A DNA stretch of 64,000 nucleotides from Pontixanthobacter aquaemixtae (lineage in GTDB: Bacteria; Pseudomonadota; Alphaproteobacteria; Sphingomonadales; Sphingomonadaceae). Below are positions 43,490 through 55,701 of the stretch, piece by piece. The notes beneath the pieces are model-generated. The model searched no databases and was not told the origin of the DNA. It worked only from the letters and a program-made list of their open reading frames with translations. The translations under genes were made by a program, and so were the position numbers. The DNA is taken from assembly GCF_009827395.1 (NCBI RefSeq), contig NZ_WTYX01000002.1:868001-932000 (forward strand). Direction: 5' to 3'. Position 1 is the stretch's first letter. Each line of letters begins with the position of its first letter.

Positions 43490-44500
43490 ATGCCCTCGGG
43501 AATGAAGATCGAAACCACCATGCGCGCGCTGACAGACCCGACGCGGCTGCGGATCATGCGGCTGCTTTCGGCGATGGAGCTCGCGGTGGGCGAGCTCGCG
43601 CAAGTGCTCGGCCAGAGCCAGCCGCGCGTTTCGCGCCATGTGGCGATCCTGTGCGATGCGGGCCTGGCAGAGCGGCACCGCGAAGGCAGCTGGGTGTTCC
43701 TGCGCGCCGCGATCGGCAATGAACGCGGCGATCCGGTGGGCGAGGCGGTTGCGCGCCTGCTCGCCACTGCAGAGCGCGAGGACACGGCATTTGCCGCGAT
43801 GTGCGCCGATGACCGGCGGCAGCTCAACAATATCCGCTCCGCGCGCGAGGAAAATGCAGCGTCCTATTTCGCGCAGCATGCAGACGAATGGGACGAGCTG
43901 CGCCAGCTCCACAGCCCCGATCAACTGGTCGAAGAGCGGCTGCTGACGGCGTTGGGCGGCGAACCCTTGGGCCAATTGCTCGATATCGGCACCGGCAGCG
44001 GGCGGATGGCGGAACTTTTTGCGCCGGGCACCGCAAACGGGGCCGACCATGTGATCGCGCTCGACAAGAGTCTCGATATGCTGCGCGTTGCGCGGGCAAA
44101 ATTGCAAAACCTGCCATCCGGCGGGATCGAACTGGTGCAAGGCGACTTTCTGGCGCTGCCGTTCAAAGCGCATCGGTTTGACACGGTGCTGCTCCATCAG
44201 GTGCTCCATTTCGCGCAGGATCCGGCCGCGGCCTTGGCAGAGGCGGCGCGCGTGACCCGCCCTGCCGGGCGCATCGCGATTGTCGATTTCGCCGCGCATA
44301 ACCGCGAGGAATTGCGCGACCGCCACGCGCATGCGCGGCTCGGCTTTACCGACAAGGCGATCCGCGATCTGCTGCACGAAGCTGGCTACGAACCGGCCAG
44401 GCCGATCGCGATGGATGAAGGCGAACTCACTGTAAAAATCTGGCTCGGTACCCGCTTGGGAACCCCGGCCTCCACCGATGCACGAAAGGCGGCCCGATGA
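43490..44500 (+). CDS. ArsR-family regulator fused to a SAM-dependent methyltransferase
   Basis: 336 residues. A winged HTH (about 10-85: DPTRLRIMRLLSAMELAVGE, SQPRVSRHVAILCDAGLAERH) is followed by a class I methyltransferase (about 150-300: LLDIGTGSGRMAELFAPG, VIALDKSLDMLRVA, VLHQVLHFAQDPAAALAEA in part). No metal-binding CxC is present. This two-domain family is common upstream of metF in alphaproteobacteria and probably senses SAM or SAH; that is inferred. The start could be ATG 43490 or 43502; neither has a clear ribosome site, and the first would be close to leaderless given the palindrome just upstream. Its stop overlaps the metF start (ATGA). Confidence 0.8.
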   Translation: MPSGMKIETTMRALTDPTRLRIMRLLSAMELAVGELAQVLGQSQPRVSRHVAILCDAGLAERHREGSWVFLRAAIGNERGDPVGEAVARLLATAEREDTAFAAMCADDRRQLNNIRSAREENAASYFAQHADEWDELRQLHSPDQLVEERLLTALGGEPLGQLLDIGTGSGRMAELFAPGTANGADHVIALDKSLDMLRVARAKLQNLPSGGIELVQGDFLALPFKAHRFDTVLLHQVLHFAQDPAAALAEAARVTRPAGRIAIVDFAAHNREELRDRHAHARLGFTDKAIRDLLHEAGYEPARPIAMDEGELTVKIWLGTRLGTPASTDARKAAR

Positions 44501-45426
44501 GCCCCACTCTCAACCAGATGCACGAAGCGCGCACCGCGCTCGACAGCCCGCTCTTTGAAGGTCTGCCGGGCGATATCGACGTGTCATTCGAATTCTTCCC
44601 GCCCAAGACGGACAAGATGGGCGAGACTTTGTGGCAAAGCGTGGAAACGCTCAAACCGCTTGGCCCGCGTTTTGCTTCGGTCACCTATGGCGCTGGCGGT
44701 TCAACCCGCACCCGCACGCATGAACAAGTCGTGCGGATCCAGAACGAAGCGGGCATCCCCGCCGCCGCGCATCTGACCTGCGTTGCGGCAACGCGCGAAG
44801 AAGTGAACGAAGTTGCGCGGCATTACTGGGAAGAGGGCATCCGCCATATCGTCGCGCTGCGCGGCGACGCCCCCGATGGCGGCGGCGCCTATTCGCCTCA
44901 TCCGGGCGGCTATGCCAATGCGGTGGAACTGATCGCGGGGCTCAAGGACATTGCCGATTTCGAAATATCGGTCGCGGCCTATCCCGAAGTCCATCCCGAC
45001 AGCCCCGATGCGCAAGCCGATATCGAAAACCTCAAGGCCAAATTCGATGCAGGGGCGACGCGCGCGATCACCCAGTTCTTCTTCGATCCGCAATGTTTCT
45101 TTGAATTTCGTGACAAGGCTGCGGCTGCCGGTATCAAGGGCGAGATCGTGCCCGGCATCATGCCGGTAATGAGCTTCGCCGCGGTCCAGCGCATGTCCGG
45201 CCTGTGCGGCACCGCGATCCCGAACTGGATGGAAGGGCTGTTTGACGGCCTCGACGAACGCCCCGCCGCGCGGCAGCTGGTCAGCGCCACGATCACCGCC
45301 GAACTGTGCCGCCGTCTTTACGCGGGCGGTGTGCGCCAGTTCCACTTCTATACGCTCAACCGTGCAGAACTGAGCTATGCAATTTGCCATATGCTGGGCA
45401 TGCGCCCCACAGGAGGCGTCAAATGA
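44497..45426 (+). CDS. metF: 5,10-methylenetetrahydrofolate reductase
   Basis: 309 residues. The MetF TIM barrel shows VSFEFFPPKTDKMGETLW, VTYGAGGSTR, HLTCVAATREEV, IVALRGDAPDG and TRAITQFFFDP for FAD and folate binding. GIMPVMSF completes the set. It reduces methylene-THF to methyl-THF, the methyl donor for the MetH genes immediately downstream. It overlaps the gene before (ATGA) and metH part 1 after (ATGA at 45423), so the whole set is co-translated. Confidence 0.95.
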   Translation: MSPTLNQMHEARTALDSPLFEGLPGDIDVSFEFFPPKTDKMGETLWQSVETLKPLGPRFASVTYGAGGSTRTRTHEQVVRIQNEAGIPAAAHLTCVAATREEVNEVARHYWEEGIRHIVALRGDAPDGGGAYSPHPGGYANAVELIAGLKDIADFEISVAAYPEVHPDSPDAQADIENLKAKFDAGATRAITQFFFDPQCFFEFRDKAAAAGIKGEIVPGIMPVMSFAAVQRMSGLCGTAIPNWMEGLFDGLDERPAARQLVSATITAELCRRLYAGGVRQFHFYTLNRAELSYAICHMLGMRPTGGVK

Positions 45427-46481
45427 TCTCCCCTTCAACCGCACGTGAAAGGCTCTATGCCGAAGCGGCGAAGCGCGTCCTTGTTTCGGACGGTGCGTTC
45501 GGTACGCAAATCCAGAACCGCAAGCTGTCTGAAGAGGATTACGCGGGGGATTTGGGCCTGAAAGCGGATCAGAAGGGCAATAATGATATTCTCGCTCTGA
45601 CCCGTCCCGATGTGATCGAAGACATCACTCGCGCCTATCTGGACGCCGGGTCTGATGTCATCGCGACCAACACATTCTCTGCCAATGTCATCAGCCAGGC
45701 GGATTATGCGGCAGAAGCTTTGGTCCGCGAAATCAATGTCGAAAGCGGCAAGATCGCGCGCAAGCTGGCCGATGAATTTGAAGAAATGGATGGCCGCCCG
45801 CGCTTTGTTGCGGGCGCGATCGGCCCGACCAACAAGACGCTGTCGCTTAGCCCCGATGTCGAAGACCCGGGCTTTCGCGAGATTGATTTTGATTATCTGA
45901 CGCAGGTCTATCACGAACAGGCCGCCGCGCTGGTCGAAGGCGGCTGCGATTTCATCCTGATTGAAACGATTTTCGATACGCTCAACGCCAAGGCAGGCGT
46001 GATGGCGGTCAAACAGCTGGAGCGTGAGCTGGGCCGCGATGTGCCGATCATGCTGTCGATGACGCTGACCGATCTTTCGGGCCGCAACCTGTCGGGCCAT
46101 ACGGTGGAAGCGTTCTGGTATGCGGTGCGCCACGCCAATCCGGTGACCGTAGGCCTCAATTGCAGCTTCGGCGCTGAACAATTGCGCCCGCATGTGCAGA
46201 TGCTGGGCAAAATCGCCGATTGTCTATTGATGGCCTATCCCAATGCGGGCCTGCCCAACGAATTGGGCGAATATGACGAATTGCCCGCGACCACCGCATC
46301 GCTGGTCGGCGAGTGGGCGGATAATGGCCATGTGAATATTCTGGGCGGATGCTGCGGCTCCAGCCCCGATCATATTGCTGCGATTGCCAAAGCCGTTTCT
46401 GGCGCATCCCCGCGCCGCGTGCCTGCGCGTGATGTGCAGATGCGGCTTGCCGGACTTGAACCCTTTACGGTGGCGGCGTGA
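45423..46481 (+). CDS. Methionine synthase, homocysteine-binding part (MetH N-terminal domain)
   Basis: 352 residues from the ATG at 45423. This is the homocysteine S-methyltransferase barrel: VSDGAFGTQIQ at the start, and the zinc cysteines in VGLNCSFG and LGGCCGSSPDHI. It corresponds to the first module of full-length MetH (about 350 of about 1200 residues). The other modules are encoded by the separate gene at 46578, so the enzyme is split, an arrangement seen in sphingomonads and some other alphaproteobacteria. A palindromic repeat lies between the two. Confidence 0.92.
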   Translation: MISPSTARERLYAEAAKRVLVSDGAFGTQIQNRKLSEEDYAGDLGLKADQKGNNDILALTRPDVIEDITRAYLDAGSDVIATNTFSANVISQADYAAEALVREINVESGKIARKLADEFEEMDGRPRFVAGAIGPTNKTLSLSPDVEDPGFREIDFDYLTQVYHEQAAALVEGGCDFILIETIFDTLNAKAGVMAVKQLERELGRDVPIMLSMTLTDLSGRNLSGHTVEAFWYAVRHANPVTVGLNCSFGAEQLRPHVQMLGKIADCLLMAYPNAGLPNELGEYDELPATTASLVGEWADNGHVNILGGCCGSSPDHIAAIAKAVSGASPRRVPARDVQMRLAGLEPFTVAA

Positions 46482-46488
46482 GTTGTGC

Positions 46489-46568
46489 CGTCATCCCAGC
46501 GAAAGCTGGTATCGCTCTTCGCCGCCGCGACCTGACTGATAACGATCCCAGCCTGCGCTGGGATGACG
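46489..46568. repeat. Palindromic repeat element between the two metH genes
   Basis: Outer arms CGTCATCCCAGC (46489-46500) and GCTGGGATGACG (46557-46568) are exact inverted copies. Inner hairpins CCAGC-GAA-AGCTGG and CCCAGC-CTGC-GCTGGG nest within. The sequence matches the style of short repeats scattered through many alphaproteobacterial genomes. It fills the space between the stop of metH part 1 and nine bases before the start of part 2. Confidence 0.75.
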
Positions 46569-46577
46569 AGTAGACAA

Positions 46578-49244
<2,667 letters not shown>

Positions 49245-49302
49245 CCGCCCGCGCGGAATCGCGCAGGAAATATCCGTCGCCAAGGAAGTGATTCTTTGGC
49301 CG

Positions 49303-49497
49303 ATACGCGGGAGAGACCGTTGGTAACAGCCAGCGGCACCGAAGGAGCAACCGCCCCGGAAACTCTCAGGTACACGGGACCGCGTATTGGCAGACACTCT
49401 GGAAAGCGTCGCATCAATTCGCGGCCACCGAAGGGGTAAGCGCGCGGTACCTGTCAGTAGGGGGCGCGTTAAAACTCTCAGGTATTCCCGACAGAGG
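49303..49497 (+). promoter_or_regulatory. Tandem glycine riboswitch
   Basis: The 306-nt gap 49245-49550 holds two consecutive glycine aptamers. Aptamer 1 is closed by ATACGCGG/CCGCGTAT (about 49304-49387) and contains GGGAGAGACC, CACCGAAGGAGCAA and AACTCTCAGGTACACGGGAC. Aptamer 2 (about 49390-49497) contains ACTCTGGAAAGC, CACCGAAGGGGTAA and AACTCTCAGGTATTCCCGACAG. These are the conserved aptamer cores. Glycine binding would switch on gcvT-gcvH-gcvPA-gcvPB expression; the expression platform before 49551 was not resolved by eye. Confidence 0.93.
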
Positions 49498-49550
49498 GGG
49501 TGCAGAAACGGCGGGCCGCATGGCGTGCCTGCACTCTAGCGGGAATTACT

Positions 49551-50723
49551 ATGAGCGAAGACATTTCTGATACCCATCCTGACGATATGCCGGAAAAGCC
49601 GGTGCTGCCGCTGGACGCCTGGCACCGCAAAATGGGCGCGCGGATGGTCGAATTTGCCGGCTATCAAATGCCGATCCAATATGCGGGCGAGCATCTCTTG
49701 CATGGGGGCGGAATCGTGGCCGAACACAATTGGACGCGCGAACATGCGGGTCTGTTCGATGTCAGCCATATGGGGCAGCTCGGCGTCGAAGGGCCGGACG
49801 GCGATATGCAAGCGGCGGCCGATGCTCTCGAAGCGCTGCTTCCCGGCGACATTTCCAGCCTGTCCGAAGGCAAAATGCGCTATTCGCTGTTGATCGACGA
49901 GGACGGCGGGATTCTCGACGATCTGATCGTAACCAATGCCGGGCCGCGCTATACTATGGTCGTCAATGGCGCGTGCAAATGGGACGATATCGCCCATATT
50001 CGCGAGCATCTGCCCGACGATATCACGCTGACCCATTACGACGATTACGCTCTGCTCGCGCTGCAAGGGCCCAAAGCAGGCGCGGTCTTGGAAGAGCTTG
50101 TTCCCGGCACGGGCAAGCTGGTTTTCATGACCGCGGGCCTGTTCGAATGGAACGGCGCTCATATCTGGGTAAGCCGCTCGGGCTATACCGGCGAAGACGG
50201 CTTCGAGATTTCGGTTCCCGCCGACAAGGTTGAAGAATTTGCCGATGCGCTGGTTGCCAATGAGCATGTCCAGCCGGTTGGTCTGGGTGCGCGCGACAGC
50301 CTGCGCCTCGAAGCTGGTCTTCCGCTCTATGGCCATGATCTCACCACCGAAACCGACCCGGTTTCCGCGCGGCTGCTGTTCGCGCTCACCAAATCGCGCC
50401 GCGAAAGTGGCGGCTGGATGGGCCATGCGCCGGTTGCGGAAAAACTGGCAAACGGCACCCAGACCAAGCGCGTTGGGCTGAAAGTCGAAGGCCGGATGCC
50501 GGCGCGCGAAGGTGCGCTTGTTTTTGACGGAGATAAAGAAATCGGCCGCGTCACCAGCGGCGGTTTCTCGCCCACGCTGGGTCATCCGATTGCGATGGCC
50601 TACGTCGCGTCGGACTATGCCAAGACGGACACCGCATTGCAGATCGAAGTGCGCGGCAAACGCCTCGATGCGGTCGTGACCCCGATGCCTTTCGTGCCCC
50701 AGAATTATTACCGAGGAGAATGA
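49551..50723 (+). CDS. gcvT: Aminomethyltransferase (glycine cleavage T protein)
   Basis: 390 residues from the ATG at 49551. GcvT signatures: [40 protein letters not shown] and [20 protein letters not shown]. It takes the aminomethyl group from lipoyl-GcvH and makes methylene-THF and ammonia. It is the first gene behind the glycine riboswitch, with gcvH 4 nt downstream. The methylene-THF it makes feeds MetF and MetH next door. Confidence 0.95.
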   Translation: MSEDISDTHPDDMPEKPVLPLDAWHRKMGARMVEFAGYQMPIQYAGEHLLHGGGIVAEHNWTREHAGLFDVSHMGQLGVEGPDGDMQAAADALEALLPGDISSLSEGKMRYSLLIDEDGGILDDLIVTNAGPRYTMVVNGACKWDDIAHIREHLPDDITLTHYDDYALLALQGPKAGAVLEELVPGTGKLVFMTAGLFEWNGAHIWVSRSGYTGEDGFEISVPADKVEEFADALVANEHVQPVGLGARDSLRLEAGLPLYGHDLTTETDPVSARLLFALTKSRRESGGWMGHAPVAEKLANGTQTKRVGLKVEGRMPAREGALVFDGDKEIGRVTSGGFSPTLGHPIAMAYVASDYAKTDTALQIEVRGKRLDAVVTPMPFVPQNYYRGE

Positions 50724-50727
50724 ACCG

Positions 50728-51099
50728 ATGGCCCGCTATTACACCGATGAACACGAATGGATCGACGTGGAGGGCGATACCGCCACCGTCGGCATCACCG
50801 ATTACGCGCAGGAACAATTGGGCGATATCGTGTTTGTCGAAACCCCCGAAGTGGGCACGATGGTCGACAAAGGCGGCGACGCGGCAGTGGTCGAAAGCGT
50901 GAAAGCGGCGAGCGACGTCTACGCCCCGATCAGCGGCGAAGTGGTCGAAGGCAATGCGGCGCTGGAAGAGGATCCGGCGCTGGTCAACACCTCGCCCGAA
51001 GAGAATGGCTGGTTCTTCAAAATGACCATTGGCGACAAGGACGAGCTTGATGGCCTGATGGATGCGAAAGCGTACGAGGCGTTTGTCGCGGGGCTTTGA
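50728..51099 (+). CDS. gcvH: Glycine cleavage H protein
   Basis: 123 residues. The lipoyl-lysine is Lys59 in [34 protein letters not shown] is the standard opening. It shuttles the aminomethyl group between GcvP and GcvT. It begins 4 nt after gcvT with a GAGGAG-type ribosome site, and a long palindromic repeat separates it from gcvPA. Confidence 0.96.
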   Translation: MARYYTDEHEWIDVEGDTATVGITDYAQEQLGDIVFVETPEVGTMVDKGGDAAVVESVKAASDVYAPISGEVVEGNAALEEDPALVNTSPEENGWFFKMTIGDKDELDGLMDAKAYEAFVAGL

Positions 51100-51108
51100 T
51101 TTCACTTG

Positions 51109-51242
51109 CCCCCTCTTCTTTAGAGGAGGGGGTTGGGGGTGGTGGCGACCGACAGGTCGCGCCCGCCGCGGCACCACCCCGCTGCGACTAGGCATTGCTG
51201 CGCAACGCCAAGTCTCACTGCCCCTCCTCTAAAGAAGAGGGG
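51109..51242. repeat. Long inverted-repeat element between gcvH and gcvPA
   Basis: A 22-bp arm (51110-51131, starting CCCCTCTTCTTTAGAGG) has an exact inverted copy at 51221-51242, 89 nt apart. GGGGTGGTG and CACCACCCC inside extend the possible stem. It fills almost the whole gap and leaves AAGGAGATATA as the gcvPA ribosome site. It looks like a dispersed non-coding repeat of sphingomonads. Confidence 0.75.
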
Positions 51243-51256
51243 CGCAAGGAGATATA

Positions 51257-52624
51257 ATGCGTTACCTACCTCTAACCGATACTGACCGTTCGGCGATGCT
51301 CGATACTATCGGGGCTTCCTCGGTCGATGATCTGTTCGTCGATGTGCCCGAAGTCGCGCGGCTGGACGGGCCGATCCGCGATTTGCCGATGCATGCCAGC
51401 GAGATGGCGGTTGAGAAGCATATGCGCAGCCTGTCGAAGCAGAATTTGGCGGCGGCCGATGCGGCGTTTTTCCTCGGCGCCGGGGCCTATCGCCATCATG
51501 TTCCTGCTTCGGTCGATCATATCATACAGCGCGGGGAATTCCTGACGGCTTACACCCCGTACCAGCCCGAAATCGCACAGGGCACGCTGCAAATGTTGTT
51601 CGAATTCCAGAGCCAGGTGGCGCGGCTTTATGGCTGCGCGGTGGCCAATGCGAGCATGTATGATGGCTCGACCGCGTGCTGGGAAGCGGTGGCAATGGCG
51701 AGCCGTGTCGCGCGCGGCAAACGGCGCAAAGTTGTGCTGTCGGGCGCGCTGCATCCGCATTATGCCGAAGTCATCAAAACGATGGCGAAATTCACCAAAG
51801 ACGAGATTGCCGGTAGCGAACCCTCGATCCAGGCGCAGCCCGACAATGAAGGCCTGATCGCGCGGATTGACGAGGATACCTCCTGCGTCGTGGTGCAATA
51901 TCCCGATATTCTGGGCCGCCTGCCCGATCTGGAACAAATTGCCGAGGCTGCGCATGCCAAAGGCGCGCTGCTGATCGCGGTGAATACAGAGCCGGTGGCG
52001 CTGGGCGCGATCAAATCGCCGGGTGAACTGGGCGCCGATATCGTTGTTGGCGAGGGCCAGTCGATTGGCGTCGGGCTGCAATTTGGCGGGCCTTACCTTG
52101 GCCTGTTTGCGGTGCGCGATCCGAAACATGTGCGCCAGATGCCGGGCCGGCTTTGTGGTGAAACCGTCGATGCCGATGGCAAGCGCGGCTTCGTGCTGAC
52201 CCTCTCAACGCGCGAGCAGCATATTCGGCGCGAAAAAGCGACATCGAATATCTGTACCAATAGCGGGCTGTGCGCGCTGGCATTCAGCGTGCATATGACG
52301 CTGCTGGGCGAGAAAGGCCTGCGGCAATTGGCGGCGGAGAACCACCGGCTAGCCTGCATCGCAGCGGACAAGCTGGCGGCGGTCCCCGGTGTCACCGTTC
52401 TCAACGACAGCTTCTTCAACGAGTTCACGATTTTGCTCGATGGCGACGCGCGGCAGATCGTGCGCGATCTGGCCGATGACAAGATCCTCGCAGGTGTCTC
52501 GCTTGCGCGGCTCTATCCGCATGTCGATGGCTTTACTGGCGGCCTGCTGGTCGCGGTGACCGAAACGACCACAGAGGAGGATATCGAAACCCTCTGCTCC
52601 GCGCTTAAGGAGAAATTGTCATGA
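51257..52624 (+). CDS. gcvPA: Glycine dehydrogenase (decarboxylating) subunit 1
   Basis: 455 residues. Fold-type I PLP subunit without the PLP lysine: [39 protein letters not shown], and [13 protein letters not shown]. With GcvPB it forms the split P protein that decarboxylates glycine. The ATG follows AAGGAGATATA. Its stop overlaps the gcvPB start (ATGA). Confidence 0.95.
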   Translation: MRYLPLTDTDRSAMLDTIGASSVDDLFVDVPEVARLDGPIRDLPMHASEMAVEKHMRSLSKQNLAAADAAFFLGAGAYRHHVPASVDHIIQRGEFLTAYTPYQPEIAQGTLQMLFEFQSQVARLYGCAVANASMYDGSTACWEAVAMASRVARGKRRKVVLSGALHPHYAEVIKTMAKFTKDEIAGSEPSIQAQPDNEGLIARIDEDTSCVVVQYPDILGRLPDLEQIAEAAHAKGALLIAVNTEPVALGAIKSPGELGADIVVGEGQSIGVGLQFGGPYLGLFAVRDPKHVRQMPGRLCGETVDADGKRGFVLTLSTREQHIRREKATSNICTNSGLCALAFSVHMTLLGEKGLRQLAAENHRLACIAADKLAAVPGVTVLNDSFFNEFTILLDGDARQIVRDLADDKILAGVSLARLYPHVDGFTGGLLVAVTETTTEEDIETLCSALKEKLS

Positions 52625-54207
52625 ACGCGCCAAACCAGAGCGGATGGAAGCCGACCACCCCTGAAGCCGGCGACGGGGCGCAGGGCGGCCTCGCAACCAC
52701 CACCGGCAACAAGGCGTTGATGCTGGAAGAGCCGCTGATCTTCGAGATTGCGGACAACCAAACCACCGGCGTTGATCTGCCCGAAGTGGATGCTGGCGCA
52801 GCAGACCGTCTTGGCGGGATGGCACGCGATGCCGATATCGGCCTGCCGGGCCTGGCAGAGCCTGAAGCGGTGCGGCACTACACCCGCCTCAGCCGCCAGA
52901 ATTACGGTATCGATCTGGGCTTCTTCCCGCTCGGTTCGTGCACCATGAAACACAATCCGCGGCTCAATGAAAAAGTCGCGCGGATGCCCGGCTTTGCCGA
53001 TGTCCATCCGCTGCAACCGGTCGATACGGTGCGCGGTGCGCTGGGCGTGATTAACGAGCTGGCGCATTGGCTGATCGAGCTGACCGGCATGCATGGCGTG
53101 GCGATGAGCCCCAAGGCGGGCGCGCATGGCGAGCTATGCGGGATTCTGTGCATTCGTGCTGCTTTGGAAGCGCGCGGCGATGCGCGCGAGGTAATCCTCG
53201 TGCCCGAAAGCGCGCATGGCACCAATCCGGCCACGGCGGCCTTTGCCGGTTACCGGGTGGAGGATATTCCCGCGACGCCCGAAGGCCGCGTTGATCTGGA
53301 GGCGCTTAAGGCTCGCCTCGGTCCTGACGTAGCGGGCGTGATGATCACCAATCCCAACACCTGCGGATTGTTCGAACCCGATATGCGCGCGATTTCGGAT
53401 GCGGTGCATGAGGCGGGCGGCTTCGTCTATTGCGATGGCGCCAATTTCAACGCCATCGTCGGCCGCGTGCGTCCGGGCGATCTGGGCGTCGATGCGATGC
53501 ATATCAATCTGCACAAGACATTCTCCACACCGCATGGCGGCGGCGGACCGGGATCGGGCCCAGTGGTGCTGTCCAAAGCGCTCAGCCCTTATGGCCCGCT
53601 ACCATACACCGCGCGGACCAAGGACGGCGTGGTCCATCTGGTCGAAGAAGAAAGTGCCGATGAATTTGCGCGCGAACATTTCGGCGGGCCGCTCAGCCAT
53701 TTCGGGCGGATGACCGCGTTTCACGGGCAAATGGGCATGTTCACCCGCGCGCTGACCTATATGCTCAGCCACGGCGCGGACGGGCTTAAGCAAGTGGCCG
53801 AGGATGCGGTGCTCAACGCCAATTACATCCTGCGCTCGATGGAAGATGTGCTGCACGCGCCCTATGCGCATAGCGGCCCGTGCATGCACGAGGCATTGTT
53901 CGGTGATAAAGGCTTTGCCGAGGGTCTTTCGACGCTCGATCTGGCCAAAGGCATGATCGACGAGGGGTATCATCCGATGACGATGTATTTCCCGCTGGTG
54001 GTGCATGGCGCAATGCTGGTCGAACCGACAGAGACCGAGAGTAAAGCGACGATCGACCAGTTCATCACCGCTTTCCGCAGCGTGGCAGAGCGGGCCAAAG
54101 CGGGCGATGAAAGCCTGAAAACCGCACCGCATTATGCGCCGCGCAGCAGGCTCGATGAAACCGCGGCCGCGCGCAAGCCTGTGCTCGCTTACACAGATCC
54201 GCAATAG
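52621..54207 (+). CDS. gcvPB: Glycine dehydrogenase (decarboxylating) subunit 2
   Basis: 528 residues. PLP Lys299 in [33 protein letters not shown] near 101-112; [10 protein letters not shown] near 197-206. This is the catalytic half of the split P protein. It overlaps gcvPA by 4 nt. The 117 nt after it lead into the multiheme cytochrome locus, with only a weak terminator-like structure between them. Confidence 0.95.
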   Translation: MNAPNQSGWKPTTPEAGDGAQGGLATTTGNKALMLEEPLIFEIADNQTTGVDLPEVDAGAADRLGGMARDADIGLPGLAEPEAVRHYTRLSRQNYGIDLGFFPLGSCTMKHNPRLNEKVARMPGFADVHPLQPVDTVRGALGVINELAHWLIELTGMHGVAMSPKAGAHGELCGILCIRAALEARGDAREVILVPESAHGTNPATAAFAGYRVEDIPATPEGRVDLEALKARLGPDVAGVMITNPNTCGLFEPDMRAISDAVHEAGGFVYCDGANFNAIVGRVRPGDLGVDAMHINLHKTFSTPHGGGGPGSGPVVLSKALSPYGPLPYTARTKDGVVHLVEEESADEFAREHFGGPLSHFGRMTAFHGQMGMFTRALTYMLSHGADGLKQVAEDAVLNANYILRSMEDVLHAPYAHSGPCMHEALFGDKGFAEGLSTLDLAKGMIDEGYHPMTMYFPLVVHGAMLVEPTETESKATIDQFITAFRSVAERAKAGDESLKTAPHYAPRSRLDETAAARKPVLAYTDPQ

Positions 54208-54255
54208 CCGCGCGTCGCGCAGCCGCGCGGCCGGTTACCGGCAAGGGCAGTTTTT
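54208..54255 (+). terminator. Possible weak terminator after gcvPB
   Basis: CCGCGCG/CGCGCGG (54208-54214 with 54224-54230) and GCCGG-TTA-CCGGC (54230-54242) are adjacent hairpins followed, after 8 nt, by five T. The distance to the T run makes efficient termination doubtful. Confidence 0.35.
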
Positions 54256-54324
54256 CACAGGGGGCCAATTCCGGCTTGCAGCGGCGGGCCAAAATCGTAC
54301 TGTGCCACCTTGGGGAGGTGGTTC

Positions 54325-55701
54325 GTGAAGCGAATCCGGAAACAGGCTTTGGCGCTGATCGCGGTGCCCATCGCGGCCGCCGCGGCGTTCTTCGCCGGCG
54401 GGGTGTCCCCTAGTGACGCGCAAACATCTGGTAATGGCCGTTATGAAGGCGTTGCCACCTGCGCCGGTTCGACATGCCATGGCCGCGCAGAGGGCAATGG
54501 CGAAGTTGTCCGGCAAGATGAAATCGCCACTTGGCAGGAACCGTCATCCTCGACCGGGGCGCATAGCCGCGCCTATGCTGCATTGGCTTCGCCGCGCGGG
54601 CGGCAGATTGCGGCATCGCTGGGCCTTGGGGCGGCGACCTCTGCGCCCGCCTGCCTCGGCTGTCATGCGACTTATGTCCCGCAATCGCGCCAGGGCGCGC
54701 GGTTTCAGGTTTCGGACGGTGTCGGCTGCGAGACATGCCACGGGCCGTCATCGGGCTGGCTGGCGGTGCATTATGCCGCGCCCGCAACGCATGCTTCCAA
54801 TGTCGCAGCCGGGCTGAATCCGCTGGAGCGCCCGCAAACGCGCGCGCGGATTTGCCTCGATTGCCATTTCGGCAGCGCGGACGGGAACCAGTTTGTCACC
54901 CATTCGATGATGGCGGCGGGCCATCCGCGCGTTGCTTTCGAACTCGATCTGTTTTCCGCGCTGCAGCAGCATCATGACGAAGACGATGACTACGCCGCGC
55001 GCAAAGGCGGGACTGACAGCGTGGCGCTGTGGGCGGTCGGTCAGGCAGAGGCGGTGCGCCGCTCCACCGATCTGTTCGCGCGCGATGGCATCGGAACGCA
55101 GGGCGTGTTCCCCGAATATTATTTCTACGATTGCCACAGCTGCCACCGCTCGATCAGCGACGGGCCGCAGCGCAAGCTGACATTCGAAACCAATCCGGGG
55201 CGGCCGATCCCGTTCGGCATGGCGCCCTATAATGACGAAAACATCATCATGCTGTCCGCGGTGTCGCGGGCCTTGGCGCCGGGCCGCGCATCGGCGTTTG
55301 ATGCGGCGAGCAAGAATTTCCACCGGGCAATGGGGCAGGGGCGCGGGCAAGCCGTTGCCGCAGCGCAAAAGCTGAGCGGGGAAGCGGCGGCATTGTCCAC
55401 CGCGCTGGCGCAGCGCAGCTATTCGGGCAATGACGCTTTCACAGTGGTCCAGATGATTTCCGACCGCGCAACCAATCCGCGCTTCACCGATTATGCGGGA
55501 TCGGCGCAAGCGGTGATGGCGGTCGATACGCTGCTCAATGCGATGGTTCGCGATGGGCGCATTACGGTGGGCGCGGCTGCCGGTATCCGCGCCAATATCA
55601 ACCGCGCCTATGCCGCGGTGCGCAGCCCCAACAGCTATCAACCGGCGCAGTTCCGCGCGGCTCTGGGACAGGCGACCCGCGCCATCGGGGCGCTGCGATG
55701 A
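54325..55701 (+). CDS. Secreted pentaheme c-type cytochrome (cytochrome c554-like)
   Basis: 458 residues from GTG at 54325, chosen because GGGGAGG lies six bases upstream. A signal peptide ends near residue 32 (SPSDA). Heme motifs: CAGSTCH (46-52, the rarer CX4CH), CLGCH (110-114), CETCH (135-139), CLDCH (177-181) and CHSCH (270-274). The spacing and GVGCETCHGPSSGW context resemble the cytochrome c554/multiheme family of periplasmic electron carriers. The C-terminal 170 residues have no heme site and are helical. It is the first of four overlapping genes; its TGA overlaps the next start (ATGA). Confidence 0.85.
   Translation: MKRIRKQALALIAVPIAAAAAFFAGGVSPSDAQTSGNGRYEGVATCAGSTCHGRAEGNGEVVRQDEIATWQEPSSSTGAHSRAYAALASPRGRQIAASLGLGAATSAPACLGCHATYVPQSRQGARFQVSDGVGCETCHGPSSGWLAVHYAAPATHASNVAAGLNPLERPQTRARICLDCHFGSADGNQFVTHSMMAAGHPRVAFELDLFSALQQHHDEDDDYAARKGGTDSVALWAVGQAEAVRRSTDLFARDGIGTQGVFPEYYFYDCHSCHRSISDGPQRKLTFETNPGRPIPFGMAPYNDENIIMLSAVSRALAPGRASAFDAASKNFHRAMGQGRGQAVAAAQKLSGEAAALSTALAQRSYSGNDAFTVVQMISDRATNPRFTDYAGSAQAVMAVDTLLNAMVRDGRITVGAAAGIRANINRAYAAVRSPNSYQPAQFRAALGQATRAIGALR

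Noticed and set aside
43391-44377. Minus-strand extension of the aldo/keto reductase frame to a 670-residue protein
   Set aside because: The upstream part lies opposite the ArsR/methyltransferase gene and is a high-GC shadow; the enzyme has a normal family start at 43390.
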